Shown: positions 32,129 to 41,164, counted from the stretch's first letter. The stretch is 51,402 nt of DNA from Candidatus Yanofskyibacteriota bacterium (GCA_016185505.1 JACPNL010000002.1:1-51402); one strand, 5' to 3'. Notes: generated from the sequence alone by a model not told the origin. Program-made: numbers and translations.

Positions 32129-34060
32129 ATGGAACACGAAAGACCAGTTATTAAACAAGAAGGCGGATCGGCGAAGGAAGAAAGCGGAAGTGAAGCTGAA
32201 GTCCATCGTGAGGCGATGGATTTTGTGGAGAAAAATCGGGATTTTTTTGAGCACTACGCGAGAGGACGAGTAAAATTCGAACCGGCTCCGCCGGGTTTGA
32301 ATACCTTTGCTTTTAATTTGGAAACGAACACGATTTACATAAATTCAAGGTTTTATAAACAAAGAGGTTTGTCGGATCAACAAACAACCCTCGGTACTTT
32401 ACACGAGGTGGAACATTTGTTAGAAAAAAAACAAATTTTATCTGAAACTGGCGGTTCGAGAGTTTTCCAAAGATATCTTAAACGTCTAAATGATTCGCAA
32501 GCGTTTAATTTTTTAGACAATCGTGTTTCTGATCTTCGTGAAAATCGAGCCATAATTTTAAACACAGACAAGGAGGGCGGGGAGTTTGAACGGCTAAAAC
32601 ATTCTTTGTATAAAGAAGTTTTAATTCCAGAGACTGATTTTACGTCTAAACCAAAGCACATTCAATTTGTGGAGGCTCTTTCTCGTGAAGGAGAAGTCCC
32701 TGACGAAAAAAGTATTGTTTCTCCTGAAGTTCGAGCAAAACTTGACGAGATACAAGCCATAAGGGGAAAAGACGGTTCTTCTCTTATGGAAGCGATGACT
32801 CGTCCGACAACCTCAATGTCTGAACGACTTTTATTACAAGACGCATTTTTATGGCCGGTTGTTGAGGAACTTATGAAAAAAGATGTTGAGGACCATAATA
32901 AAAACAAAGGTAAAGGTAAAGGCGGAAAAGGGAGCGAGACGGGGGACAAAGGAGAACCGCTCGCCTCGCCAAAGCCTACGGCGGAGCGCGGGCAAGAGAG
33001 TCCGACCGACCCCAACGAAATATTTGCAGACGATTACAAAGAGGCGGCTAGTCGCGTACCCAACGCCGTGCCGAATGAGGAGATCGAAAAGGCGTTCAAG
33101 AAATGGCAGGAAGGCCACTCTGAAAATCCAGCTGACCGGGCAGATCGCGAATATGCCGACAAACTTGGCGTTAAGCCGGAGGATTTGCGCCGTTATCGAG
33201 AAATCGTCGCTTCACTTGAAAAGACCGTTAATCCGGAAACCGGTGAAAGCGTCATTGATGAATTAAGACAGCTGATAAACCGGATCATCGCTCGCCGACT
33301 GAAACCCTCGATTGCGCCGCGCTATCCGGTGGAAGAGGGAGAGGAACTTGTTGATCCGTCTGAACTGATGTCGCAGGTTAAAGCGGGAAATCTGGAACCC
33401 AAGGCCTGGCAAACGCACGAAGTAAAAGAAAAGACCGGCAAGAAATTCGGGGAAATTGAAATTACTCTTGTTTGCGACCGCTCGGGGTCTATGGCTCAAG
33501 AAGGAGGCGCGAAATTGACAGAACAGCGCAAAGCGGGAGTTCTGATGATGGAGGCGCTTAAAGAATTTGCCGACGCGGTCGACTCGGAAAGGATCAATCT
33601 TGAAAAGCCGCTTGAGGTCCGTTCGGAAATTTACACTTTTCAGGCAACTGCCGCCGATGCTGTGCCGATTAAGAAAATGTCCAAAGACCTAGGAGAGAAA
33701 GAAAGAATTGAAGCGGTAGCGATTCTTTCGTCCGCTCCCGGCCAGAAAACAACTGATTTTATTTCCCTTGAGGCAATAGAAAGGGCATTGGACGAAGAAA
33801 CAGCTCAAAAAATCAGAGACGGGGAGTTGAAAAAGATAATAATAGTATTTACTGACGGGCAGAGTCACGGAGTTCAAAGAGTTAAGAACGCTTTGGAAAA
33901 AATGCGCGGTCAAGGCGTGATCGTCGTTGGCGTGGGAGTTACCGAAGGCGGAAAACCAGCTTTGGAAACGTACGCTCCCGACGCCAAACTTGCCGAGATC
34001 GCCGAAAAACTCCCGATTGTTTTGGGCGACTTATTAAAAGAGCACTTAACTGATATATAA
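32129..34060 (+). CDS. VWA-domain protein with N-terminal HEVEH motif
   Basis: 643 aa. Residues ~35-110 contain NLETNTIYIN...TTLGTLHEVEHLLEKK, an HExxH-type zincin signature at ~91-95. A low-complexity charged hinge (KNKGKGKGGKG, ~253-263) follows. The C-terminal VWA domain has the MIDAS triad DRSGSMAQ (~449-456) and IVFTDGQSHG (~571-580). VWA proteins pair with MoxR ATPases such as the one at 29038. The combination suggests an ATPase-loaded metal-dependent adaptor or protease. Rpe starts one base after its stop, so they may share a transcript. Confidence 0.8.
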   Translation: MEHERPVIKQEGGSAKEESGSEAEVHREAMDFVEKNRDFFEHYARGRVKFEPAPPGLNTFAFNLETNTIYINSRFYKQRGLSDQQTTLGTLHEVEHLLEKKQILSETGGSRVFQRYLKRLNDSQAFNFLDNRVSDLRENRAIILNTDKEGGEFERLKHSLYKEVLIPETDFTSKPKHIQFVEALSREGEVPDEKSIVSPEVRAKLDEIQAIRGKDGSSLMEAMTRPTTSMSERLLLQDAFLWPVVEELMKKDVEDHNKNKGKGKGGKGSETGDKGEPLASPKPTAERGQESPTDPNEIFADDYKEAASRVPNAVPNEEIEKAFKKWQEGHSENPADRADREYADKLGVKPEDLRRYREIVASLEKTVNPETGESVIDELRQLINRIIARRLKPSIAPRYPVEEGEELVDPSELMSQVKAGNLEPKAWQTHEVKEKTGKKFGEIEITLVCDRSGSMAQEGGAKLTEQRKAGVLMMEALKEFADAVDSERINLEKPLEVRSEIYTFQATAADAVPIKKMSKDLGEKERIEAVAILSSAPGQKTTDFISLEAIERALDEETAQKIRDGELKKIIIVFTDGQSHGVQRVKNALEKMRGQGVIVVGVGVTEGGKPALETYAPDAKLAEIAEKLPIVLGDLLKEHLTDI

Positions 34061-34061
34061 A

Positions 34062-34703
34062 ATGGTTCAAATTATTCCAGCAATATTAACGAATGATCCT
34101 GACGAATTTGAAAGAGTAGTTCAATTGGTTGAGCCGCATACAACAAGAGCCCATCTTGATATTGCCGATGGCATTTTTGTGCCCAATGAAACAATTAAGG
34201 GGTATGCTGAGATTGAACGGGAAACGAGTAATTTAAGATACGACGTTCACTTAATGGTAAAGGACCCGTTGGAGCAGCTGTCTCATTGGGAAACAGAAAA
34301 AGCCGACAGGTTTATTATCCACGCTGAATCAGACAATGTCATATCTGCCATAAACTTGCTCCGACAAAAGAAAAAAGGCGTCGGTCTTGCTTTGAATCCT
34401 GGCACTCTGGTTACCGAAGCGGAAAGATACATGCGCTATGTTGACTTTGTTCAATTTATGACCGTTAACCCGGGTTTTCAGGGGACAGAATTTCTTGACC
34501 ATGTTGTTGAAAAAATAGATGACTTTCACAAAAATTATCCCGCATCTGTGATCGCCGTCGATGGAGGGATAAGCCCGGCTACGGCTAAAAAAGTTATTCA
34601 GGCCGGCGCTTCAGTTTTGGTCTCCGGAAGTTTGATTCTCAAAAGCGGAAATGTGGGTAAAAGGATTGAAGAATTAAAGAAAATAGGCGAGAATAAGGTA
34701 TAA
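34062..34703 (+). CDS. rpe: Ribulose-phosphate 3-epimerase
   Basis: 213 aa TIM-barrel enzyme that interconverts ribulose-5-P and xylulose-5-P. Motifs AHLDIADG (~30-37, metal and catalytic Asp), DVHLMVKDP (~59-67, metal His), FMTVNPGFQG (~127-136) and VDGGISPATA (~166-175). The usual SIL(S)AD start is TNDP here and the second metal His region is ADGIFVPN rather than DGHFVPN, so the metal set may differ. Part of a carbon block with rpiB, PfkB and aldolase. Confidence 0.85.
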   Translation: MVQIIPAILTNDPDEFERVVQLVEPHTTRAHLDIADGIFVPNETIKGYAEIERETSNLRYDVHLMVKDPLEQLSHWETEKADRFIIHAESDNVISAINLLRQKKKGVGLALNPGTLVTEAERYMRYVDFVQFMTVNPGFQGTEFLDHVVEKIDDFHKNYPASVIAVDGGISPATAKKVIQAGASVLVSGSLILKSGNVGKRIEELKKIGENKV

Positions 34704-34729
34704 ACTTTTAGAACACCGCTAGCTTGACC

Positions 34730-34828
34730 AAAAATATTAGTATCATTAGTAAAATTAGTATATTAGTATCGATACCAATCGAGCTGAGCTCGACCAATAT
34801 ACGAATGAGTACTAATTATACGAATTTA
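34730..34828. repeat. Fold-back spacer
   Basis: ATTAGTATCATTAGTA words on the left face complementary TACTAATTATACGAAT words on the right, around a CGAGCTGAGCTCG palindrome. It lies 27 bases before the PfkB fusion start. Confidence 0.6.
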
Positions 34829-34854
34829 ACTGGTAAAGCGGCCAGCAAATTATA

Positions 34855-36324
34855 ATGGAAAAGAATTTACTCCCTGAACTTAAGGAAGAAGAAAGGCAGA
34901 TAAGAAAAGCGGCCGAGGATCTTGATATAAAGCTTCCTGAAGCGAAGGGTCCTTTTGGTGTCAATTTGATTGCCTTATTTTTTCTTATCGGCGGCGTGGC
35001 TTTGGTTGGAGCGACTTTCACGGATATATTTGGTTCGCGGTTTAATGTTTGGTTGGTTGTTTTTAGAACGGCTGTCGGTGTCGTATCTCTGTTCATTGCC
35101 TACGGCCTTATCAAAAAATTAAGATGGTCTTTGTGGCTATATGGCCTGCTTATGATAGCGAGCATCTTTTTTAACCCCGTCTTGGCCGTTCTTTATGTTT
35201 TGGTTCTTGTTTACTTGTTGGTCCACAAAGATATTTTTAAGAAAGGGAAGCTGGACAACTTGATAGAGGGTCTTGGAAGAATAATTATTAAATTGACTTA
35301 CGGTCTCACCGGCAAGACGCCTGAAGAATCCGACAAATTTGACATTATCACGATTGGTTCCGCTACTCGGGATGTTTTGATGAAGAGCCAAGAGTTCAAG
35401 ATAATTAAAGACGAATCATTCTCAACCGGACAGGCGGAATGTTTTGCTTTGGGGTCCAAGATAGAAGTAAAAGACATTGTTTTTACCAGTGGAGGAGGCG
35501 GCACCAATACGGCTGTTACATTTGCCAGGCAGGGACTTAAGACTGCCTGTATAGGGGCGATAGGCGAGGATATTGATGGAGAGGAAATAATTGATGAACT
35601 TAATAAAGAGGGTATTAACGCGAGTTATTTCCAAAGAAACAGTGAAGGAGACACCAGGACGGCTTATTCGGTTATATTGGTCCACCCCAGCGCGGAGAGA
35701 ACAATACTATCGTATAAAGGAGAAGGCCAGCATTTTAATGTCGGCAAGGTGCCTTTTGATAAATTAAAAACCAACTGGCTTTTTCTTGACAGTTTGGGGG
35801 GCCATTATGATTTATTGGAGACGGCGGTTAAATGGGCCAAGGATAAAGAAATCAAGATAGCTACTAACCCGGGCGGCAAAGAGTTGGAACATGGTTTAGA
35901 CAAATTAAAAATACTTTTGGAAAATGCCGATATCGTGATAATGAATCAGGAAGAAGCGGCTAAAATATCCGGAATTGACTTTAAACAAGAGGAAGAAGTG
36001 TTCAAATTTATGGACGCAATTGTTAAAGGTATTTTCATAATGTCTAAGGGTCCTAAAGGCGTGGCGGTTTCTGACGGCGAGAAGATATACAGGGTGGGCA
36101 CTCCCAATTCGCCGGTTGTTGAAAGAACAGGCGCCGGTGATGCTTTTAGCTCTGGTTTTGTGGCTGAATTTATAAAGAGCGGCGATATAGAGAAGGCGAT
36201 ACAGTTTGCGACAGCGAATGCTTCTTCGGTTGTTTCTAAGTTCGGAGCGAAAGCGGGGATATTGAAAAAAGACGACTGGGGACCATGGCCCCTAGTTGAG
36301 GTGGAACAATCTCCACTCAACTAA
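34855..36324 (+). CDS. PfkB/ribokinase-family sugar kinase fused to a membrane domain
   Basis: 489 aa. Residues ~35-125 form about three to four hydrophobic helices; residues ~165-480 are a PfkB kinase with the signatures TSGGGGTNTAVTFARQG (~220-236) and the catalytic loop ERTGAGDAFSSGF (~422-434). PfkB enzymes phosphorylate sugars or nucleosides with ATP. A membrane anchor on this family is unusual and might couple phosphorylation to uptake. It sits between rpe and class II aldolase, so a pentose or fructose phosphate role is likely. Confidence 0.8.
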   Translation: MEKNLLPELKEEERQIRKAAEDLDIKLPEAKGPFGVNLIALFFLIGGVALVGATFTDIFGSRFNVWLVVFRTAVGVVSLFIAYGLIKKLRWSLWLYGLLMIASIFFNPVLAVLYVLVLVYLLVHKDIFKKGKLDNLIEGLGRIIIKLTYGLTGKTPEESDKFDIITIGSATRDVLMKSQEFKIIKDESFSTGQAECFALGSKIEVKDIVFTSGGGGTNTAVTFARQGLKTACIGAIGEDIDGEEIIDELNKEGINASYFQRNSEGDTRTAYSVILVHPSAERTILSYKGEGQHFNVGKVPFDKLKTNWLFLDSLGGHYDLLETAVKWAKDKEIKIATNPGGKELEHGLDKLKILLENADIVIMNQEEAAKISGIDFKQEEEVFKFMDAIVKGIFIMSKGPKGVAVSDGEKIYRVGTPNSPVVERTGAGDAFSSGFVAEFIKSGDIEKAIQFATANASSVVSKFGAKAGILKKDDWGPWPLVEVEQSPLN

Positions 36325-36326
36325 TC

Positions 36327-36405
36327 GCCGATAAATCGCTGATAAGTACGCTGATACAACGCTGATCAGCGATAAATCGGCGTAGCAATCGGCGTTAATT
36401 CAGCG
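36327..36405. repeat. Fold-back spacer
   Basis: CGCCGATAAATCGCTGAT on the left pairs, with a short internal mismatch, with ATCAGCGATAAATCGGCG on the right; more CGGCGTTAATTCAGCG words follow up to the next ATG. Confidence 0.65.
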
Positions 36406-36410
36406 GTATC

Positions 36411-37676
36411 ATGCGTGATTCTTACAACAAACTAGCTCGCATATTAAGAGTTTCTCCGGAGCTTCTTTTGAACTTGGATAAGAAAATGTCGGCAATAAGC
36501 GGACAAGAAGGAGTAATAGAAGACATAGCCAATCAGAATGAGATACTTGTTTCCCGTACCCTTACGGAGCTTGGACTCAACGAGGACTCAACGGCCGAGG
36601 AAGTATACGACTCGCTTGTCAGTCAGCTTGTTCATCTCGACCGGCGCCTCTTTGAGATGTTAGACAAACCTGACCTTGCTCAAATGTCTGTTGTTTGCGG
36701 TAAAATGTGCGAAATGGCTTTCAGGATCTTTACTCCTCCCAAGGGTTTGTTTATCAAGAGAGAGAAGATAGCCGAGTTTTTGGATAAATACAAACCAGAC
36801 AATCTTCTCAATTATTTCGGTTGTAAAACGGCGCAGGAACTTATTGATAAGGAGGGATTCGCGCCTGTTGTGAGCGCGCTTCGATTTACACAGGACCAGG
36901 AGTGGATGCACAAGTTTTTCAGTGAATCATATGGCTCCTTAGCCCCCGATGATTTTGAAGAAAGAGACGTAGAATTAATAGTGCTTGATCAAAAATGGCT
37001 CTCGGTGGCGGAGAAATTTCTTGAGAAAAAATACCATAACATCAGCCACCTCAAAGAATACGGGGTGATTTTTGTTGTGCCTCTTCCCATAGATACGCAA
37101 GGTGAGACAATGCGTATGTTCACACTTATACTTCACTATCTTCACGAGGTGCCTTTTTACTCCGGTTTGTTTCGAAAATTTATGAAAGATGGTGATTTTA
37201 TTGAGAAAATACAGTCGCTTTTGCGGGGAGACGTCATAGAAAATGAAAAATTAAAAATTAAAAATGAAAAATTAATGTGGCTGGTAATTCAGAGGTATTT
37301 AGCTAAAGATGACGCAAATGACTCACGCTTATTTATACCCCACGTTAATCCGGAGGCGGAACATTGGTTCAAAGCAGAGGAGGACCTAGGCCGCTTGTCG
37401 CGTATGTTGGGCAAAAATGAAAGCCGTCTTAATCTTGGTTACTGGACCGGCCTTGATTTCGTCGGTGATTTTTTCAAAAACAAGAACGGAGAAGAGGTAT
37501 TGGTAAGCTTTACTTTGATCGATTTAATAATGTCTATAGTTAAAAAAGGCGAGATTAAATACCTCTATCACCAGCAGGAAGCGTTGTGGAACAAAATATT
37601 TTCCGAGTATATGGGACGGGAGAGAATGAACCTGCTGATAGAAGAAAATATAATCACTGGTTTCATAAAATTATGA
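36411..37676 (+). CDS. Conserved-looking soluble protein, unknown function
   Basis: 421 aa, helical and charged, without signal peptide or clear catalytic motif. Features: VHLDRRLFEM (~79-88), two Cys in SVVCGKMCEM (~97-106) and NLGYWTGLDFVGDFF (~343-357). The segment ENEKLKIKNEKLMW (~276-289) is encoded by an AT-rich low-complexity repeat and looks like an in-frame intrusion. The position between a PfkB kinase and class II aldolase suggests a sugar-phosphate link, but no function can be assigned. Confidence 0.6.
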   Translation: MRDSYNKLARILRVSPELLLNLDKKMSAISGQEGVIEDIANQNEILVSRTLTELGLNEDSTAEEVYDSLVSQLVHLDRRLFEMLDKPDLAQMSVVCGKMCEMAFRIFTPPKGLFIKREKIAEFLDKYKPDNLLNYFGCKTAQELIDKEGFAPVVSALRFTQDQEWMHKFFSESYGSLAPDDFEERDVELIVLDQKWLSVAEKFLEKKYHNISHLKEYGVIFVVPLPIDTQGETMRMFTLILHYLHEVPFYSGLFRKFMKDGDFIEKIQSLLRGDVIENEKLKIKNEKLMWLVIQRYLAKDDANDSRLFIPHVNPEAEHWFKAEEDLGRLSRMLGKNESRLNLGYWTGLDFVGDFFKNKNGEEVLVSFTLIDLIMSIVKKGEIKYLYHQQEALWNKIFSEYMGRERMNLLIEENIITGFIKL

Positions 37677-37684
37677 AACCAGTG

Positions 37685-37823
37685 AAATTAACCTAATTTC
37701 TAATTAACCTAATTATTCTAAAGAAACCCCAATACTAAAACGTCTAATGTCTAAAATTTTTTGGTCATTTAGTCATTAGGATTTATTTAGGTTAATTAGA
37801 GCAATTAGAATAATTAGAAATTT
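37685..37823. repeat. AT-rich fold-back element (family V), copy 2
   Basis: AATTAACCTAATTTCTAATT words on the left, the shared TTAGTCATTAGGATTTATTT middle and ATTAGAATAATTAG on the right. The right end is six bases before the aldolase ATG. Confidence 0.8.
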
Positions 37824-37829
37824 ACCAGT

Positions 37830-38741
37830 ATGGAAAATAAAGAAAATAAGAATAAAAATCTTAACTGGTATCTAGAACAAGCTCGTGCCGGTGGCTATGC
37901 TCTTGGTCATTTTAACTTTGCCACGGCAGATGTTCTGCGAGGCATAGTCCAGGCTACTCGGGATGCGGGCGCCCCTGCGGTGATAGTCGGTACGTCGGAA
38001 GGAGAGGCGGATTTCATCGGCCTTAAAGAAGCCGTTGCTCTGGTGCGGGTCGTACGTGAAGAATACGAATTTCCGGTATTTCTGAACGCCGATCATTTCA
38101 AAAGTTTTGAAAAATGCAAAGAAGCGATAGATGCGGGTTATGATTCGGTTATTGCTGATTTTTCCAAAAAAATATTTACCGACAATATGACAGAAACGAA
38201 AAAGGTTGTTGATTATGCCCGCGAAATATCGAAATACCTGCCCGTTCCTCTGGCGGGTCTAAATATCGAAATATCGATAGAGGGTGAGTTAGGATACTTG
38301 AGAGGTTCTTCTCAAGTACAAACAAAAATTGAGATAACGCCAGATGACTTCACCAAACCGGAAGAAGCAAAAGAATTTGTTGAAAAAACCGGAGTTAACC
38401 AGTTGGCGGTGGTATTTGGCAATATTCATGGGATTGTGACGGAACAAGAGGAGAAGCTTGATATAGAGCATTTTAAGAGCATCGTAGAGGCGGTGCCGGA
38501 GGTCTATTATGTCTTGCATGGTGCTTCCGGGCTTAAGGATGCTGACGTCCAGTCGGCGATTAAGGCTGGTGTAACTAATGTCCATTTTAATACGGAACTT
38601 CGCGTGGCTTATACTAAAGGGCTTTATGGCGCGCTTCATGATAAGCCAAATGAAACTACGCCATATAAATATCTTAAAGTAGGGGTTGAGGAAATGAAGA
38701 AGGTAGTGGCGGCGAAAATTAAATTGTTTATGGGGAGATAG
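37830..38741 (+). CDS. fba: Class II fructose-bisphosphate aldolase family
   Basis: 303 aa. Motifs: GYALGHFNFATAD (~17-29), NADHFKSFEKCKEAIDAG (~87-104, zinc His), a GNIHGI segment (~193-198) and LHGASGLKDADV (~229-240), with NVHFNTELR (~250-258). Cleaves fructose-1,6-bisphosphate or a related ketose bisphosphate to triose phosphates. It ends the rpe-PfkB-unknown-aldolase block, and its stop codon touches an 18-bp inverted-repeat element. Confidence 0.88.
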   Translation: MENKENKNKNLNWYLEQARAGGYALGHFNFATADVLRGIVQATRDAGAPAVIVGTSEGEADFIGLKEAVALVRVVREEYEFPVFLNADHFKSFEKCKEAIDAGYDSVIADFSKKIFTDNMTETKKVVDYAREISKYLPVPLAGLNIEISIEGELGYLRGSSQVQTKIEITPDDFTKPEEAKEFVEKTGVNQLAVVFGNIHGIVTEQEEKLDIEHFKSIVEAVPEVYYVLHGASGLKDADVQSAIKAGVTNVHFNTELRVAYTKGLYGALHDKPNETTPYKYLKVGVEEMKKVVAAKIKLFMGR

Positions 38742-38909
38742 CAAGAGTAAATGACTTCTTGGAAACAGAAAAATTGGCTCCAGCGGCCAATTTTTCTTCT
38801 GAGGCGATTCCCTGGAAGTTCCTCCAGTGAACCTTTGCTTTGACCCTCGACATTTTGCAGAACCAAGCCAAAATGTCTGTGGATGTTCCTCGAAGTCATT
38901 TACTCTTGC
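38741..38909. repeat. 169-bp element with 18-bp terminal inverted repeats
   Basis: GCAAGAGTAAATGACTTC (38741-38758) is repeated as its exact complement at 38892-38909. Inside is a terminator-like hairpin AAAAATTGG/CCAATTTTT (38770-38795) and a CATTTTG/CAAAATG pair. There is no coding sequence inside, so it looks like a MITE-type or composite fold-back element. Confidence 0.75.
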
Positions 38910-38985
38910 CATCACGAATTTTTTTGCAAAATTTTTTGTTTTCTGGTCTAATTTTATTAGTTCGTAATATCTAGAGGTGAATATT

Positions 38986-39273
38986 GTGGATCAACTTCTT
39001 AGGATTCTTGAGAAACCGCATATATCTTTTACTAAAACTGGTCCGTGTCCTCATAAATTTGAGCCTAAAAAATACAAACCAAACGAATGCTGGTATGTTA
39101 CTTTGTGCTGGTTTAAAAGCCGCGGGTTTATGCAAGGCGGAACAGGGGGACAGCGTGATTTAACCGGTTGGTTGCCATACAGTAAAGCGTTTCCCATTGC
39201 CATGAAATGGGGCAGAAAACTGGGAGCGGCTGTTCTTAAAAATAACAGCGAATTAATATGGCGGCCTTCGTAA
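38986..39273 (+). CDS. Small Cys/Trp-rich protein, unknown function
   Basis: 95 aa, starting at GTG 38986 with an AGAGG Shine-Dalgarno eight bases upstream. It contains TGPCPHKFEPKKYKPNECWYVTLCWF (broken across ~18-43), with three Cys and a His that could bind zinc, and a basic C-terminal half. No family recognised. A hairpin with AGACC/GGGTCT arms and a T run lies before the rplY gene and may end this transcript. Confidence 0.5.
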   Translation: MDQLLRILEKPHISFTKTGPCPHKFEPKKYKPNECWYVTLCWFKSRGFMQGGTGGQRDLTGWLPYSKAFPIAMKWGRKLGAAVLKNNSELIWRPS

Positions 39274-39446
39274 ATTCAAACTACGGCTCAAAAAAGATTG
39301 ATTAAAAATATTCTTTCCGGAGAGAAAGTTCAGCTATAGACCGATTTTTTAACCTGCCCCGTGATTGCTATGCAACTCTACGGGTCTTTTTATTTGCTCT
39401 TGATTTTTATGTCTAAATTTGATAATATTTCATAACTTAGTAAATT

Positions 39447-40148
39447 ATGGCTATACAAAATAAAATTGAATTGAACGCTCAAAAAAGAACCTCTATCGGC
39501 GGAGGTTTAAATAAGTTAAGGACTGACGGATATGTTCCGGCGGTTTTATATGGAAAGGGCCAGGAGCCGTTGTCTCTTCAGGTTCCGGTCAAGGACTTTG
39601 CCAAAGCGTTAAAGGAAGCGGGGGAATCAACTCTGGTTTATTTGAACGTAGATAGTGAGTCATATCCAACAATTATCCACGACGTTGCAAAGGAGCCAGT
39701 TAAGGACAGTATTTTACATGCTGATTTTTATAAAGTCCGTCTGGACGAAAAGATAAAGACCAATGTTCCGGTTGTTTTCGTCGGCGAATCGCCAGCGGTT
39801 CAAGAGTTGGGCGGTGTTTTCGTCAGAAATGTTAACGAACTTGAAGTTGAGGCCTTGCCGCAAAATCTGCCGCACGAATTGACCATTGATATATCCGTAC
39901 TGAAAAATTTCGGTGACAAAATAACCATTGCCGATTTGAAAAAAGGCCTCGGCTCTTTGGCTGAATTAACCACCGAAGACGACGATGCTATTATTGCCGC
40001 CGTCCAAGAGCCGATGTCCGAAGAAGAGCTCAAAGCGTCACTTGAGGCGCCAACTACCGGTGTTGAGGACGTGGAAGTTATCAAGAAAGAAAAGCCGGAA
40101 GAAGTTACCGAAGAAACGGCGGAAGCACCGGTTGCTCAAGAAAAATAA
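39447..40148 (+). CDS. rplY: Ribosomal protein bL25 (CTC type)
   Basis: 233 aa, two-domain form. The N-terminal 5S rRNA-binding part has LRTDGYVPAVLYGKG (~24-38) and the C-terminal TL5/CTC domain has VPVVFVGESPAV and an acidic tail rich in Glu, Pro and Val. It binds 5S rRNA in the large subunit central protuberance. A bidirectional terminator separates it from the convergent prfA. Confidence 0.92.
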   Translation: MAIQNKIELNAQKRTSIGGGLNKLRTDGYVPAVLYGKGQEPLSLQVPVKDFAKALKEAGESTLVYLNVDSESYPTIIHDVAKEPVKDSILHADFYKVRLDEKIKTNVPVVFVGESPAVQELGGVFVRNVNELEVEALPQNLPHELTIDISVLKNFGDKITIADLKKGLGSLAELTTEDDDAIIAAVQEPMSEEELKASLEAPTTGVEDVEVIKKEKPEEVTEETAEAPVAQEK

Positions 40149-40175
40149 AACCAGACATTGCGGTCTGGTTTTATT
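40144..40175. terminator. Bidirectional terminator between rplY and prfA
   Basis: AATAAAACCAGAC and GTCTGGTTTTATT arms around ATTGCG give A/T runs on both sides. Confidence 0.85.
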
Positions 40176-40896
40176 TTAACCCGGCTTCGAGTTTCTCAAA
40201 TATCTTGTCCAAGTCGCCGTTGAGGATGCGGTCTATGTTGCCCCAGCTTTTTTTAACGCGGTGGTCGGTGATGCGGTCTTGGGGGAAGTTATAAGTTCTT
40301 ATTTTTTCAGAACGCTCTCCGGAACCGATTTGTTTTCTGCGTTCTTCTGTTACGGATCCAGTTTCTTCTAATTTTTTAATTTCTAATAATTTCGATCTTA
40401 ATATTTCCATCGCTTTGTCTCTGTTCCTTTGCTGGCTTCTTTCAGAGCGGGATGAGACGACTATTCCTGACGGCTTGTGAAGCACTCTTACGGCCGTTTC
40501 AACTTTGTTGACATTCTGTCCGCCCGGACCGCCGGCACGGGAGAAGCTTACTTCTATCTCATCCGGTCTTATTTGTACCTCGGCTTCAGTCGCTTTTTTA
40601 AGCACGGCAACAGTTGCTGTCGAGGTGTGTACGCGTCCGGATTTTTCTGTTTGGGGAACGCGCTGAACCCTGTGCACGCCGGATTCGTTCGTCATTTTTT
40701 CTGTGCCCTCTCCCTTTAATTCAAAAACCATAGATTTGTATCCGCCCAAAGTATTCTGATTGTAATCAATAGCTTCAAATCCCCACCCTTTCGTTTGGGC
40801 GTATCTTTTGTACATATTGAATAAATCCGCGGCAAAAAGAGCAGCCTCTAAACCGCCCGTTCCCGCTCGAATTTCTACAATTACACTATCGCTCAT
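40171..40896 (-). CDS. prfA: Peptide chain release factor 1 lacking domain 1
   Basis: 241 aa, against ~360 aa for usual RF1. Domain 2 starts at once ([18 protein letters not shown], ~5-22) and the GGQ loop is intact ([15 protein letters not shown], ~118-132). The codon-recognition tripeptide position, PAT in E. coli RF1, reads PQT (VPQTEKSGR, ~80-88), so UAA/UAG reading is expected. The N-terminal helical domain 1 is missing, with no sign of it upstream, where rpmE ends one base before the prfA start codon. The gap-free pair rpmE-prfA is transcribed together. Confidence 0.85.
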   Translation of the reverse strand: MSDSVIVEIRAGTGGLEAALFAADLFNMYKRYAQTKGWGFEAIDYNQNTLGGYKSMVFELKGEGTEKMTNESGVHRVQRVPQTEKSGRVHTSTATVAVLKKATEAEVQIRPDEIEVSFSRAGGPGGQNVNKVETAVRVLHKPSGIVVSSRSERSQQRNRDKAMEILRSKLLEIKKLEETGSVTEERRKQIGSGERSEKIRTYNFPQDRITDHRVKKSWGNIDRILNGDLDKIFEKLEAGLK

Positions 40897-40897
40897 A

Positions 40898-41119
40898 TTA
40901 CTTTCGGGCTTTGCCTTTTGATTTCTCGAGTCGTTTTTTAAATTTATCGACTCTTCCTAAGGTATCTAGGATCTTTTCTCGGCCGGTATAAAAAGGATGG
41001 CATTTGGCGCAGATACCGGTATGAATCTCGGGCAATGTGGAGCCGGTAGTCCATGTATTGCCACAAGCGCAGCGGACTTTAGAATTGGGGTAATATTGTG
41101 GATGAATTTCTTGTTTCAT
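40898..41119 (-). CDS. rpmE: Ribosomal protein bL31, zinc-binding type
   Basis: 73 aa. [10 protein letters not shown] start, then CACGNTW (~18-24) and [10 protein letters not shown] (~37-46), the four-Cys zinc ribbon of the C+ form of bL31, with a Lys/Arg-rich tail. It is directly followed by prfA on the same strand. Confidence 0.93.
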   Translation of the reverse strand: MKQEIHPQYYPNSKVRCACGNTWTTGSTLPEIHTGICAKCHPFYTGREKILDTLGRVDKFKKRLEKSKGKARK

Positions 41120-41164
41120 GTACTAGATATTAACATTAATTGTCACAGGAGTCAAAAAATCTAT

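Noticed and set aside
38289-38915. 208-codon minus-strand frame opposite the aldolase gene
   Set aside because: It is antisense to a well-supported fba gene and crosses the inverted-repeat element.
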